Positions 1 to 7,153 of a DNA stretch of 64,000 nucleotides are shown one piece after another. Source of the DNA: Pseudomonas flexibilis (GTDB lineage: Bacteria > Pseudomonadota > Gammaproteobacteria > Pseudomonadales > Pseudomonadaceae). A program made the translations under genes and the position numbers. Location of the stretch: assembly GCF_000802425.1 (NCBI RefSeq), contig NZ_JRUD01000001.1:1-64000 (forward strand). Reading direction: 5' to 3'. The notes beneath the pieces are model-generated. The model was not told the origin of the DNA. It was given only the letters and a program-made list of their open reading frames with translations, and searched no databases. Each line of letters starts with the position of its first letter. The stretch's first letter is position 1.

Positions 1-132
1 TGTGTATACGCAACTTGGGGCTGCCGGCCATTGCGGTGCGGCAGGAATATATTCATCGAACCGCCGTGTACGTGACCCGTATGCACGGTGGTGTGGGAGG
101 AGAGGCGCCGTGAGGCGTCTCCCTATCCCAAT
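1..132 (+). mobile_element. 3' end of a group II intron (domains V and VI), cut by the window edge
   Basis: Domain V is visible as a hairpin: 61-68 (CCGCCGTG) pairs with 84-91 (CACGGTGG), there is a two-base bulge TG at 82-83, and an upper stem TACG/CGTA (69-72 with 78-81) closes a small loop. Domain VI follows: GGGA at 95-98 pairs with TCCC at 126-129, an inner stem closes on GTGA, and A125 is left unpaired as a branch point seven bases before the end. The intron then ends in AT at 131-132, fitting the group II rule of a terminal AY. No maturase coding sequence is inside the window; it would lie upstream. The 3' exon begins TAGCT, which matches the right half of an attC core site, so this is probably a group IIC-attC intron. 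Confidence 0.8.
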
Positions 133-157
133 TAGCTTACAGAACCACACGAAAACG

Positions 158-787
158 ATGCTGACCGAAAAATACACGCAAGAAAACTACTCCGAACAGT
201 ATCTTGAGCTACTACAAATAGCCCAGGATAAATCTTTAGCACTTGGTCTTCCTCCCCCTGAAGCATGGTTTAATGAAGCAGCAGAAGATGAACTCCTAGA
301 GTCTCTTCAGGGCTTCATATTTGAAAACCTCTACCCACACTTATATCGCATCCTTCCTGCGTACTGGGGGAACAGCTGCCAAATCTTATCCGCACATATT
401 TTTTCCTGCCTAAAATCCATGGGAATTAACTGCGACATCGTAGTCGGTGAAGTAGAAATAAATGGCACGCCAGAGTGCGATGCAACCCTAGAAAACCTAC
501 AGCAAGAGTATTTAAGTGAAACTCCACCAATAGGAGGTCAACTCATACACGCATGGGTTTCTCTTGGCGGGGATTCCATAATAGACGCAGGCCTTCCAGA
601 TAGAGTAATTAAAAATTATCGATTTCCTGAGCAGTTCATGCCACCAATAATGGTGGGGCGCGCATCTGATTTATCGAAGAAATTCCGAACGAGACACCAA
701 CCATTGCTTGTCGGAGCAGAATATATCAGCAAGACCAACCAAATAAATCTGGCAAGCATGCGTGAAGAATATGAAAAACGTTTTTAA
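158..787 (+). CDS. Cassette-borne hypothetical protein, possible cysteine hydrolase/transglutaminase-like fold
   Basis: A 209-residue protein that I cannot assign to a named family. The frame stays open upstream to the window edge, but that part runs through the intron, so the ATG at 158 is the sensible start. Three spaced elements look like a Cys-His-Asp triad: GNSC (C74), HAWV (H131) and IIDAG (D143). The HAWV-to-D spacing is what transglutaminase-like and related cysteine hydrolases show; this is inference from motif spacing only. There is no signal peptide or membrane segment, so it should be cytoplasmic. The gene is clearly poorer in GC than everything to its right and is followed at once by an attC site, so it is an integron gene cassette of foreign origin. 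Confidence 0.75.
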   Translation: MLTEKYTQENYSEQYLELLQIAQDKSLALGLPPPEAWFNEAAEDELLESLQGFIFENLYPHLYRILPAYWGNSCQILSAHIFSCLKSMGINCDIVVGEVEINGTPECDATLENLQQEYLSETPPIGGQLIHAWVSLGGDSIIDAGLPDRVIKNYRFPEQFMPPIMVGRASDLSKKFRTRHQPLLVGAEYISKTNQINLASMREEYEKRF

Positions 788-793
788 CCGTCC

Positions 794-864
794 AGCTAAC
801 TAGTGGTTCAAATCGTTCGCTTCGCTCACTGGGACGGGCTAAAGCCCGCCCCTTAACCAAACGT
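794..864 (+). other. Integron attC recombination site, interrupted in its right core
   Basis: Starting seven bases after the cassette gene, AGCTAAC (794-800) fits the left core R''. TGGTTCAA (803-810) pairs with TTAACCA (853-859), leaving one extrahelical C, the hallmark that lets integrases recognise the folded bottom strand. Between them is a palindromic middle containing GACGGGC-TAAA-GCCCGCC. The right core should read GTTAGCT; here the sequence stops at ACGT (861-864) and then runs into intron sequence. The missing TAGCT is exactly what follows the intron at the left edge of the window. No integrase gene is in the window. Confidence 0.8.
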
Positions 865-957
865 GTGTGCCGGGCATGGCACGTAACTATGTCGGTGAAA
901 GTCCGGCAGCCAGGTTTTCGCAGAGCCGAAGGCTAGGGAAACTCTGAAAAAGACTTC
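865..957 (+). mobile_element. 5' fragment of a group IIC-type intron inserted in attC
   Basis: GTGTG at 865-869 matches the conserved 5' end of group II introns (GUGYG). The following stretch, with GCCGGGCATGGCAC and then GGTGAAAGTCCGGC, resembles the start of domain I of class C introns. It sits at the GT^TAGCT position of the attC site. Only about 90 bases look intron-like and there is no maturase or domain V/VI after it, so this copy is a truncated remnant. The right boundary is uncertain. Confidence 0.65.
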
Positions 958-999
958 CTGATTTGGCAAAATTCGTCGACTTCACTCGCCCGAGCTTTC

Positions 1000-1377
1000 A
1001 TGCGCGACTCCCTCGCGGGTATCGACCGGATGATCGCCGATCTGGATCAGCGCATCGTGGGCACCTGGCGTGGGATGCGCGGTTCGGATACTTCCTGTGA
1101 GTTCCTGGCCTGGCAGTCCACCTTTCACCCCGATGCCCGATACGAAATCGTCTTCTATTCCGACGCCGAAATGAGCCGGCAGATCCTGGTGCAGACCGGG
1201 TTCTGGATGGCCATGAATGGCAAGAGCCGGCTTATGCCGAAGGGCGTCAAGGTGCCGGATGAGTACGACTACCGCCTGATCGACGCGGATACCATTGAGT
1301 ACATCAACTTGGCGCGGGGACCAACGGCGGAGTGCCAGGAGGACTATCGGTTTGTCGAGCGGCGGGTCCGCTATTGA
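1000..1377 (+). CDS. Lipocalin-like hypothetical protein, probably missing its N-terminus
   Basis: 125 residues from the ATG at 1000. An IVGTWRG motif near residue 19 is followed by alternating beta-rich segments, a pattern seen in small lipocalin-like or calycin proteins that bind hydrophobic ligands. This is a weak fold impression, not a firm assignment. No signal peptide is present, although secreted versions normally have one. The frame is open for some distance upstream of the ATG and runs back into the intron remnant, so the original start was probably removed. No good ribosome binding site precedes the ATG. Expression in this state is doubtful. Confidence 0.5.
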   Translation: MRDSLAGIDRMIADLDQRIVGTWRGMRGSDTSCEFLAWQSTFHPDARYEIVFYSDAEMSRQILVQTGFWMAMNGKSRLMPKGVKVPDEYDYRLIDADTIEYINLARGPTAECQEDYRFVERRVRY

Positions 1378-1464
1378 TTCCAGGCGGCCCGGCACTGGCG
1401 CGGTTCGAGGAGCCGTTTTGCAACGCCTTCCTTGGTTTTCCGGTTACCTCTCCTGGGGCTGTAT

Positions 1465-1700
1465 ATGACGAGTCATGGTGCTATCCGGTCGTTAGCGTTC
1501 TTGGCAGGTCTTTGGTTGACGTTGATCGGTCCATTCGCCTCGGCGCAGGCCGAGCCTGAGCCCGCAGACCCCGCCCTTTGGCGGCAAATCGAGCACCTCA
1601 CTGAGCTGCTGCGCGCCCCCTATGCACAGTGATACCGGGAGGCAACCATGGTGCAGCAGGTGGCCGGTGAGGAAGGCCCGGTGTTGACCCTGGCGGTGTT
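1465..1700 (+). pseudogene. Decayed gene for a small secreted protein
   Basis: An ATG at 1465 opens a frame with a clear signal peptide: basic start, hydrophobic core FLAGLWLTLIGPF, and a cleavage-like ASAQA near residue 29. After 55 codons it meets TGA at 1630-1632. The same frame continues with protein-like sequence (YREATMVQQVAGEEGPVLTLAV) up to about 1700, then passes into unrelated sequence at an AATAAA...TTTATT element. I read this as one gene broken by a nonsense codon and cut off at its 3' end. The parent family is not recognised. A 55-residue secreted peptide could still be made from the first part. Confidence 0.5.
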
Positions 1701-1721
1701 AATAAAAGGGACAGATTTATT
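1701..1721. repeat. Short inverted-repeat element at the break of the decayed gene
   Basis: AATAAA at 1701-1706 and TTTATT at 1716-1721 flank AGGGACAGA, exactly where coding sequence of the decayed gene is lost. Sequences of this GGGACAGATTTATT kind turn up near REP-type transposase genes in gammaproteobacteria, so it may mark a past insertion. No transposase is present. The stretch 1722-1883 holds nothing else that I can recognise. Confidence 0.35.
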
Positions 1722-1883
1722 TGTGGGGCCAATGCCGAGCTGGGAGCTTATTGCGCGGAACCGGACAACCAGCCACCGCCACAAGATCCCATGCAATACA
1801 CCCTCTGACTTCGCCCAGGCGAAAGTGACAACCAGATGGCATTTGCAGATTTAGGCAGGTGCGTCAGAGCGGCGGTTCGTGGT

Positions 1884-2201
1884 TCAGATTCCCGAGACCA
1901 GGAAATCCATCGCGGCAATGATCTCGGCTCGCTGTGGTGCCAAGTCACAGACCTCTCTTCCCATATGTTTCCTGTCGATCCCAGCGATTTGCTGAGTAAC
2001 GGCAAGGAACGCCTCGCCTTCGATTTCGACTGTTGGGCAGAGCTTCGTCAGGGTTGCCGTTCCGGCAATGCGTGCGGGACTGAGCGGAATCACGACCGTG
2101 GTCCGGAGTTCGTCCAGCAGGTTGGACTGGATATCCAGGAGGTACGGGTAGGTCTGGCGGGTGGCATCGTTCGGATTTTCATAAACCTTGAACTGGGCCA
2201 T
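1884..2201 (-). CDS. ccdB: CcdB-type toxin (DNA gyrase poison)
   Basis: 105 residues, close to the usual length of the family. It opens with MAQFKVYEN and keeps the family landmarks: the YPYLLDIQSNLL segment, the TTVVIPL strand, the LCPTVEIEG strand, and the terminal helix ending MDFLVSGI. In the F-plasmid protein the C-terminal W-G-I residues contact gyrase; here the end is VSGI, so the tryptophan is replaced while G-I remains. CcdB traps gyrase on cleaved DNA unless bound by CcdA. The start codon overlaps the ccdA stop by one base (TGATG), so the two are translationally coupled. Confidence 0.85.
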   Translation of the reverse strand: MAQFKVYENPNDATRQTYPYLLDIQSNLLDELRTTVVIPLSPARIAGTATLTKLCPTVEIEGEAFLAVTQQIAGIDRKHMGREVCDLAPQRAEIIAAMDFLVSGI

Positions 2202-2446
2202 CAGAATCCTCTCAAGCTGTCGCCGAAGGTTCCCTGAGCCTCGACCATCCGGTTATAGGCCTCGATGGCGGCCTGGTTGTCTCGTTTCCACGCTTCGCGC
2301 TGTTTGGCGCTCACCTGTTCTTCCAGAGCCGCTTCGAGCGTTGCGGAAAGATTGATCTTCAACGCCCTGGCCTTGGCGAGCAGATCGCTGTTGATGCTGA
2401 CATTGGTGGGCTTCTTTGTGGCCTGCGTATCGAATAGGGAACTCAT
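2201..2446 (-). CDS. ccdA: CcdA-type antitoxin
   Basis: 81 residues from the ATG at 2446; an upstream extension in the same frame exists, but the palindromic operator lies in it, so the shorter start is preferred. The N-terminal half ([19 protein letters not shown], then NLSATLEAAL) is a ribbon-helix-helix DNA-binding fold. The C-terminal half (about residues 45-81) is charged and likely disordered until it wraps CcdB. It neutralises CcdB and, with it, represses the operon. It directly precedes ccdB, the canonical order. Confidence 0.85.
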   Translation of the reverse strand: MSSLFDTQATKKPTNVSINSDLLAKARALKINLSATLEAALEEQVSAKQREAWKRDNQAAIEAYNRMVEAQGTFGDSLRGF

Positions 2447-2466
2447 GCGTGCCATCTCCACGGTAT

Positions 2467-2493
2467 TTGATGCGCACAGGCTATGCGCATCAA
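2467..2493. promoter_or_regulatory. Palindromic operator of ccdAB
   Basis: TTGATGCGCA (2467-2476) and TGCGCATCAA (2484-2493) form a perfect 10-base inverted repeat separated by seven bases, lying about 20 bases upstream of the ccdA start. Autorepression by the CcdA-CcdB complex on such a palindrome is the known mode of control for this family. That this repeat is the site is inferred from its position and symmetry. Confidence 0.65.
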
Positions 2494-2523
2494 CCGTGGG
2501 CCGCAAGGGAGTTGGCATGGCAA

Positions 2524-2937
2524 TCAACGTGCCGCCAACAGCTGCCGCGCCAGCGGCAGCACCTGGTCGCGGGTCAGGGGCGCCAGCGGCAGCTGTTCGG
2601 CGTCGTGCAGGTCAACCCAGCGCGCCTCGGCGATTTCGGCGCGGGCGGTGATGGTCTGGTCGAGGGGCAGGGCGAACAGTTCGGCGACCACCTCCAGGCC
2701 GGGCTCGTTGGCCGCCGGGGCGCTGAAGTTGCCCAGGTAGGTGGCCTGCGCGGCGTCGATCCGCAGGCCGAGTTCTTCGTGCAGTTCGCGGCACAGGGTG
2801 TCGACCGGGCGCTCATCCGCTTCCAGCTTGCCACCGGCCTGCATGAAGGCCGTGGTGCCGGCCTTGCGCACCAGCAACAGCTGGTGCCTGGCGTTGTAGA
2901 TCAGGGCGGCGGCGATGGAGAGGTGGGGTGCTTGCAT
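2524..2937 (-). CDS. Nudix hydrolase
   Basis: 137 residues. The Nudix box is complete at residues 36-58: G36, E42, R50-E51, E54-E55 and G57 in the order GX5EX7REUXEEXGU. Such enzymes hydrolyse nucleoside diphosphates linked to another moiety, using Mg2+ held by the box glutamates. The substrate cannot be read from the sequence; single-domain proteins of this size include (deoxy)nucleotide sanitisers and ADP-ribose-type enzymes. It is divergent from the LexA-controlled radical-SAM gene; the LexA box lies about 46 bases upstream of this start, so shared SOS influence is possible but not shown. Confidence 0.85.
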   Translation of the reverse strand: MQAPHLSIAAALIYNARHQLLLVRKAGTTAFMQAGGKLEADERPVDTLCRELHEELGLRIDAAQATYLGNFSAPAANEPGLEVVAELFALPLDQTITARAEIAEARWVDLHDAEQLPLAPLTRDQVLPLARQLLAAR

Positions 2938-2982
2938 GGAGTTTCCTTGAGCGGGGGCTGGCGGTGTGGTCGGTGCTTCGTA

Positions 2983-3002
2983 TACTGTTTGCATATACAG
3001 TA
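2983..3002 (+). promoter_or_regulatory. LexA (SOS) box, with an overlapping -10 element
   Basis: The 20-base site reads TACTGT at 2983-2988 and ACAGTA at 2997-3002, giving CTG-N10-CAG with an AT-rich centre, which agrees with the E. coli/Pseudomonas LexA consensus at both outer half-sites. TATACT at 2981-2986 is a good -10 hexamer, so LexA bound here would cover the transcription start. The site lies 17 bases before the GTG start of the radical-SAM gene, whose ribosome binding site GGAGGG is at 3008-3013. Confidence 0.85.
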
Positions 3003-3019
3003 TTCGCGGAGGGCCCATC

Positions 3020-4231
3020 GTGCAACTCATCGACAAGCTGAGCATCCTCGCCGATGCCGCCAAGTACGATGTGTCCTGCGCCAGTAGCGGCGCGCCCCGG
3101 CGCGGTTCGAAGGGGCAGTCGGGCATCGGTTCCGCCGGCCCGGGCATCTGCCACAGCTTCACGCCGGATGGCCGCTGCGTGTCGCTGTTGAAGATCCTGC
3201 TTACCAACTTCTGCCTGTACGACTGCCAGTACTGCGTCAACCGCCGCTCCAGCGACGTGCCGCGCGCCCGTTTCAGCCCCGAGGAAGTGGTGGCGTTGAC
3301 CCTGGACCTGTACCGGCGCAACTGCGTCAGCGGGCTGTTTCTCAGCTCGGGGATCATCCGCTCGGCGGACTACACCATGGAACAACTCGTAGAGGTGGCG
3401 CGCCTGCTGCGCGAGGTGCACGAATTCCGCGGCTACATCCACCTGAAGACCATTCCCGACGCCGATCCGGCGCTGATCGAGCAGGCCGGCCAGTACGCCG
3501 ACCGCCTGAGCGTGAACATCGAGCTGCCCAGCGACACCAGCCTGGTGCGCCTGGCGCCGGAAAAGACCGTCGCGGGCATCCAGCGCGCCATGGGCACTAT
3601 CCGCTATCGCCAGCAGGCGGTGGAAGGCGAGGCGCGGGCACCCGCGTTCGCGCCGGCCGGGCAGAGCACGCAGATGATCGTCGGCGCCGACGACAGCGAC
3701 GACCACCGCATCCTGCACACCTCGCAATCGCTGTACCGGCGCTTTCGCCTCAAGCGCGTCTACTACTCGGCCTTCAGCCCGATTCCCCACAGCCCGGCCA
3801 CGGTGCCGCAGGCGGCGCCGCCGCTGCTGCGCGAGCACCGGCTGTACCAGGCGGACTTCCTGATGCGTGGCTACGGCTTTCGCGCCGAGGAGCTGCTCGG
3901 CAAGCCGGGCAACCTGGCGCTGGACATCGACCCCAAGCTGGCCTGGGCGCTGGAGCATCGCGAGCAGTTCCCGGTCGATCTCAACCGCGCCGAGCCGAGC
4001 CTGATCGCCCGCGTGCCAGGCATCGGCGTGCTCAGCGCGCAGCGTATCGAGCAGCTGCGCCGCCAGCGCAAGATCCGCTACGAGGACCTGCGCCGGCTGC
4101 GCTGCGCGCTGGACAAGGCCGGCCCGTTCATCGTCACCGCCGACTACCGCCCGCGGCAGGACAGCAGCGAGTCCCTGCGCCTGCGCCAGCAACTGGCCGA
4201 GCGGCCGGCACAGCAGATGGCGCTCTGGTGA
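3020..4231 (+). CDS. Radical SAM protein, putative DNA repair/modification (UDG-linked family)
   Basis: 403 residues from the GTG at 3020, chosen because GGAGGG sits 6 bases before it and because family members begin with this LIDKLSILADAAKYDVSC stretch. The radical-SAM cysteines are C65, C69 and C72 (CX3CX2C in CLYDCQYC). A helix-hairpin-helix DNA-binding motif (ARVPGIGVLSAQRIEQL) sits in the last quarter. This matches the family described as a putative DNA modification/repair radical SAM protein that occurs next to DUF4130/uracil-DNA-glycosylase-like genes. The reaction is not known. It overlaps the next gene by one base (TGATG). The LexA box just upstream predicts induction by DNA damage. 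Confidence 0.85.
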   Translation: MQLIDKLSILADAAKYDVSCASSGAPRRGSKGQSGIGSAGPGICHSFTPDGRCVSLLKILLTNFCLYDCQYCVNRRSSDVPRARFSPEEVVALTLDLYRRNCVSGLFLSSGIIRSADYTMEQLVEVARLLREVHEFRGYIHLKTIPDADPALIEQAGQYADRLSVNIELPSDTSLVRLAPEKTVAGIQRAMGTIRYRQQAVEGEARAPAFAPAGQSTQMIVGADDSDDHRILHTSQSLYRRFRLKRVYYSAFSPIPHSPATVPQAAPPLLREHRLYQADFLMRGYGFRAEELLGKPGNLALDIDPKLAWALEHREQFPVDLNRAEPSLIARVPGIGVLSAQRIEQLRRQRKIRYEDLRRLRCALDKAGPFIVTADYRPRQDSSESLRLRQQLAERPAQQMALW

Positions 4232-5058
4232 TGCGCTGCGTACGGGTTGATGGCGGCTTCGCCGACTGGCGCGACAAGGCGCGCACGCTGCTGCACGAGG
4301 GCGTGCCGCCAGCGTTGGTCAGCTGGCGCGACGAGTTGATGCCGGCCGACCTGTTCGCCGAGGAGGCGCTGGCCCGCTACGCGCCCGGGTCGCAGGTCAC
4401 CGTGCCGCGCCAGGTGCTGGAACTGCTCGAACGGGCCGCGCGCTTTCGGGTGGCGGAGCGCTGGGCGTTGCTCTATCGCATCCTCTGGCGCGTGGCGCTG
4501 GGCGATGCGGCCGCCGCGCTGCCGGGCGACCCGGACGGCAGCGAGCTGCACCTGCGCATCAAGGCGGTGGGCCGGGAGATTCATCAGCTGCATGCGCTGC
4601 TGCGTTTCGTGCCGCTGGGCGGCGCGGGCCTGCCCGACTACGTGGCCTGGTTCGAGCCGGAGCACGAGGTGCTGGACGTCGCCTGCGGGCATTTCGCCGA
4701 ACGCATGGGGCGGCACAGCTGGTTGATCGCCACGTCGCGCGACGGCGTGTGGTACGACGGCGAGCGCTTCGACTACCGCGCCGAGGCGCCGGACGAATGG
4801 CAAACGCTGGCGCGCACGCCCGACCCCGAGGGGCAGGCACTATGGCTGGCCTACTACCGCAGCACCTTCAACCCCACACGGGTGAATCCGCAGGCGCTGC
4901 GCCAGCACCTGCCGCAGCGCCTGTGGCAGCAGGTGCCGGAGGGGCGGCTGATTCCCGCGCTATTGGTGCAGGCGCGCATGGGTGCGCAGCGCGATGGGCA
5001 GGCGCCTGAGGTGAGCGTGCGACCCGGCAAGCGCATCCGCCTGCGACAGCAGGACTGA
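4231..5058 (+). CDS. DUF4130 / TIGR03915-type DNA metabolism protein, partner of the radical SAM gene
   Basis: 275 residues from the ATG at 4231 (a GTG directly before it is possible). The C-terminal part, with ALWLAYYRSTFNPTRVN followed by LPQRLW, is typical of this uncharacterised family, which in some lineages is fused to a uracil-DNA glycosylase-like domain; no such domain is present here. It is translationally coupled to the upstream radical-SAM gene and shares its SOS promoter. Its function is unknown, but the fixed pairing and LexA control point to processing of damaged bases or nucleic-acid adducts. Confidence 0.75.
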   Translation: MRCVRVDGGFADWRDKARTLLHEGVPPALVSWRDELMPADLFAEEALARYAPGSQVTVPRQVLELLERAARFRVAERWALLYRILWRVALGDAAAALPGDPDGSELHLRIKAVGREIHQLHALLRFVPLGGAGLPDYVAWFEPEHEVLDVACGHFAERMGRHSWLIATSRDGVWYDGERFDYRAEAPDEWQTLARTPDPEGQALWLAYYRSTFNPTRVNPQALRQHLPQRLWQQVPEGRLIPALLVQARMGAQRDGQAPEVSVRPGKRIRLRQQD

Positions 5059-5143
5059 GAAAAGGCGTGCGCACGGTGGGCGCTGGGGGGGCAACACAGG
5101 CTAAAATGCTGCACTTTAACTCTCGCCCTCCCGGAGCCCCTTC

Positions 5144-6154
5144 ATGTCCAGCATCACCCTGAGTCGCTACCTGATCGAGCAGACTCGCAACTTCAACACC
5201 CCGGCCGACCTGCGTTTCCTGATCGAAGTGGTGGCACGCGCTTGCCGGCAGATCAGCCACGAGGTGTCGCTGGGCGCGCTGGGCGGGGTGCTGGGCAGCA
5301 TGGGCACCGAGAACGTGCAGGGCGAAGTGCAGAAGAAGCTGGACGTGCTGTCCAACGACATCCTCCTGGAAGCCAACGAGTGGGGCGGCCACCTGGCCGG
5401 CATGGCCTCCGAGGAAATGGAGCAGGCCTACCAGATTCCCGGCAAGTACCCGAAGGGCGCCTACCTGCTGGTGTTCGACCCGCTGGACGGCTCCTCGAAC
5501 ATCGACGTGAACGTCTCGGTGGGCACCATCTTCTCGGTGCTGCGCTGCCCGAACGGCCACAACGGCAAGGGCGATCTGTCCGAGGAGGCCTTCCTGCAGA
5601 AGGGCACCGAGCAGGTGTGCGCCGGCTACGCCATCTACGGCCCGCAGACCATGCTGGTGCTGACCCTGGGCAACGGCGTGAAGGGCTTTACCCTCGACCC
5701 GCACATGGGCAACTGGGTGCTGACCCACGACAACATCCGCGTGCCGGAACAGACCGCCGAGTTCGCCATCAACATGTCCAACCAGCGCCATTGGGAAGCC
5801 CCGGTCAAGCGCTACGTCAGCGAACTGCTGGCCGGCAAGGAAGGCCCGCTGGGCAAGAACTACAACATGCGCTGGATCGCCTCGATGGTGGCCGACGTGC
5901 ACCGCATCCTCACCCGTGGCGGCATCTTCATGTACCCGCGCGACGCCCGCGAGCCGGAAAAGCCCGGCAAGCTGCGCCTGATGTACGAAGCCAACCCGAT
6001 GTCGATGATCATCGAGCAGGCCGGCGGTGCCGCCACCAACGGTACCCAGCGCATCCTCGACATCCAGCCCGACTCCCTGCACCAGCGCGTGGCGGTGTTC
6101 CTCGGCTCGAAGGAAGAGGTCGAGCGCATCACCGCCTACCACAACCAGGCCTGA
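5144..6154 (+). CDS. fbp: Fructose-1,6-bisphosphatase, class I
   Basis: 336 residues, the normal size. The metal-binding signature DPLDGSS (D112-S118) is intact, as are the [14 protein letters not shown] segment around residue 79 and the sugar-phosphate binding residues near MYPRDAREP and [11 protein letters not shown]. It removes the 1-phosphate of fructose-1,6-bisphosphate, the committed gluconeogenic step, in the cytoplasm. A GGAG about 7 bases before the ATG supports the start. It is the only copy in the window and stands alone, with a gap of about 85 bases to the preceding gene. Confidence 0.95.
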   Translation: MSSITLSRYLIEQTRNFNTPADLRFLIEVVARACRQISHEVSLGALGGVLGSMGTENVQGEVQKKLDVLSNDILLEANEWGGHLAGMASEEMEQAYQIPGKYPKGAYLLVFDPLDGSSNIDVNVSVGTIFSVLRCPNGHNGKGDLSEEAFLQKGTEQVCAGYAIYGPQTMLVLTLGNGVKGFTLDPHMGNWVLTHDNIRVPEQTAEFAINMSNQRHWEAPVKRYVSELLAGKEGPLGKNYNMRWIASMVADVHRILTRGGIFMYPRDAREPEKPGKLRLMYEANPMSMIIEQAGGAATNGTQRILDIQPDSLHQRVAVFLGSKEEVERITAYHNQA

Positions 6155-6158
6155 CGCC

Positions 6159-6755
6159 ATGCAACCCTGGCAGCCGCTGCTCGACTGGTGGTTCGGCGCA
6201 CCCGCCGCGCCGGGCGAGCAGGCGGCGCGCCAGAACGGGTTGTGGTTTGGCTACCGGCCCGAGCAGGATGCCGAGGCGCGCGAGCGCTTCGGCGGGTGGG
6301 TCGAGCAGGCCCTGCGCGGCGAGCTGCACTGGGCAACGGAGCCGCACGGCTGGCTGGCCGAGCTGATCTGCCTGGACCAGCTGACTCGCATGATTCACCG
6401 GGGCACGCCCGCCGCGTTTGCCGGTGATGCCCGGGCCCAGGCGCTGCTCGATGTCGGGCTGCGCCAGGGCTGGGATCGCCAGCTGTCCGACCTGGAACGG
6501 GTGTTCTGCTACCTGGTGCTGGAGCATGCCGAAGGCTTGCTCCTCCAGGAGCGCGCCGTGGCGGCCTTCGCCGAGTTGCTGGCGCGCCAGGCCGAGGCCG
6601 ACCGCGCGGCCTTCCAGTCCTTCCACGACTACGCCGAGGCGCATCGCCGGGTGATTGCCCGCTTTGGGCGCTTTCCGCACCGCAACGCCATCCTCGGCCG
6701 ACCGAGTAGCGGCGCCGAGCGGGCCTTTCTCGCCGAGCCCGGTTCGTCGTTCTGA
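6159..6755 (+). CDS. DUF924 family protein
   Basis: 198 residues. The N-terminal WFGAP, the central LICLDQLTRMIHRGTPAAFAGD and the C-terminal RFGRFPHRNAILGR are signature stretches of DUF924, a helical, TPR-like cytoplasmic family of unknown function. It starts 5 bases after the fbp stop and is likely cotranscribed with it. Nothing in the sequence points to a catalytic role. Confidence 0.85.
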   Translation: MQPWQPLLDWWFGAPAAPGEQAARQNGLWFGYRPEQDAEARERFGGWVEQALRGELHWATEPHGWLAELICLDQLTRMIHRGTPAAFAGDARAQALLDVGLRQGWDRQLSDLERVFCYLVLEHAEGLLLQERAVAAFAELLARQAEADRAAFQSFHDYAEAHRRVIARFGRFPHRNAILGRPSSGAERAFLAEPGSSF

Positions 6756-6850
6756 GCGCGACCCTTCATCGCCGCGCCACCTCCCCAGGCTCGCCGCTCG
6801 CGGGCTTTCCCGTTAGGCTGCCGCCCATAGTTTTATCGAGGAGTTGCGCC

Positions 6851-7102
6851 ATGTTGTCACGTCTCGCCATCCTGCCGCTGTGCCTGTTGCTGGCCGCCTG
6901 CAGCAAGCTGACCCAGGAAAACTACGCCCGGCTCGAAGCCGGTATGCCGCGGGCCGAGGTCGAGGCGCTGCTGGGCAAGCCGACGCAGTGTTCCGGCGCG
7001 CTGGGCCTGTCCAGCTGCACCTGGGGCGACAGCGAGCGCTACGTGAGCGTGCAGTTCGCCGGCGACCAGGTGCTGCTGTTCTCCGGCAAGGGACTGCGCT
7101 GA
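6851..7102 (+). CDS. Small lipoprotein, BamE/SmpA-like fold
   Basis: 83 residues with a type II signal peptide and lipobox LLAAC, so the mature protein begins at C17. The mature part (YARLEAGMPRAEVEALLGKPTQC) is the repeat-like helix-strand unit seen in BamE/OmlA and DUF3862 proteins. It is expected to be anchored in the outer-membrane inner leaflet or the periplasm. It is too short to be BamE itself. Two further cysteines in the mature part could form a disulfide. Confidence 0.75.
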   Translation: MLSRLAILPLCLLLAACSKLTQENYARLEAGMPRAEVEALLGKPTQCSGALGLSSCTWGDSERYVSVQFAGDQVLLFSGKGLR

Positions 7103-7153
7103 CGTTTCCTCGCTATCATCCCGTGATCCGCAGCCACGCCTCGGGAGCAACCC

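Noticed and set aside
1630-1632. In-frame TGA read as selenocysteine
   Set aside because: No SECIS-like hairpin directly follows, and the frame is also lost by truncation 70 bases on, so decay is simpler.
1748-2005. Minus-strand ORF downstream of and overlapping ccdB
   Set aside because: Arginine/serine-rich translation in the wrong frame of ccdB, with no start signal.
2813-4192. Minus-strand frame opposite the radical SAM gene
   Set aside because: Shadow ORF with biased composition; the plus-strand gene has the cysteine motif, start site and LexA control.
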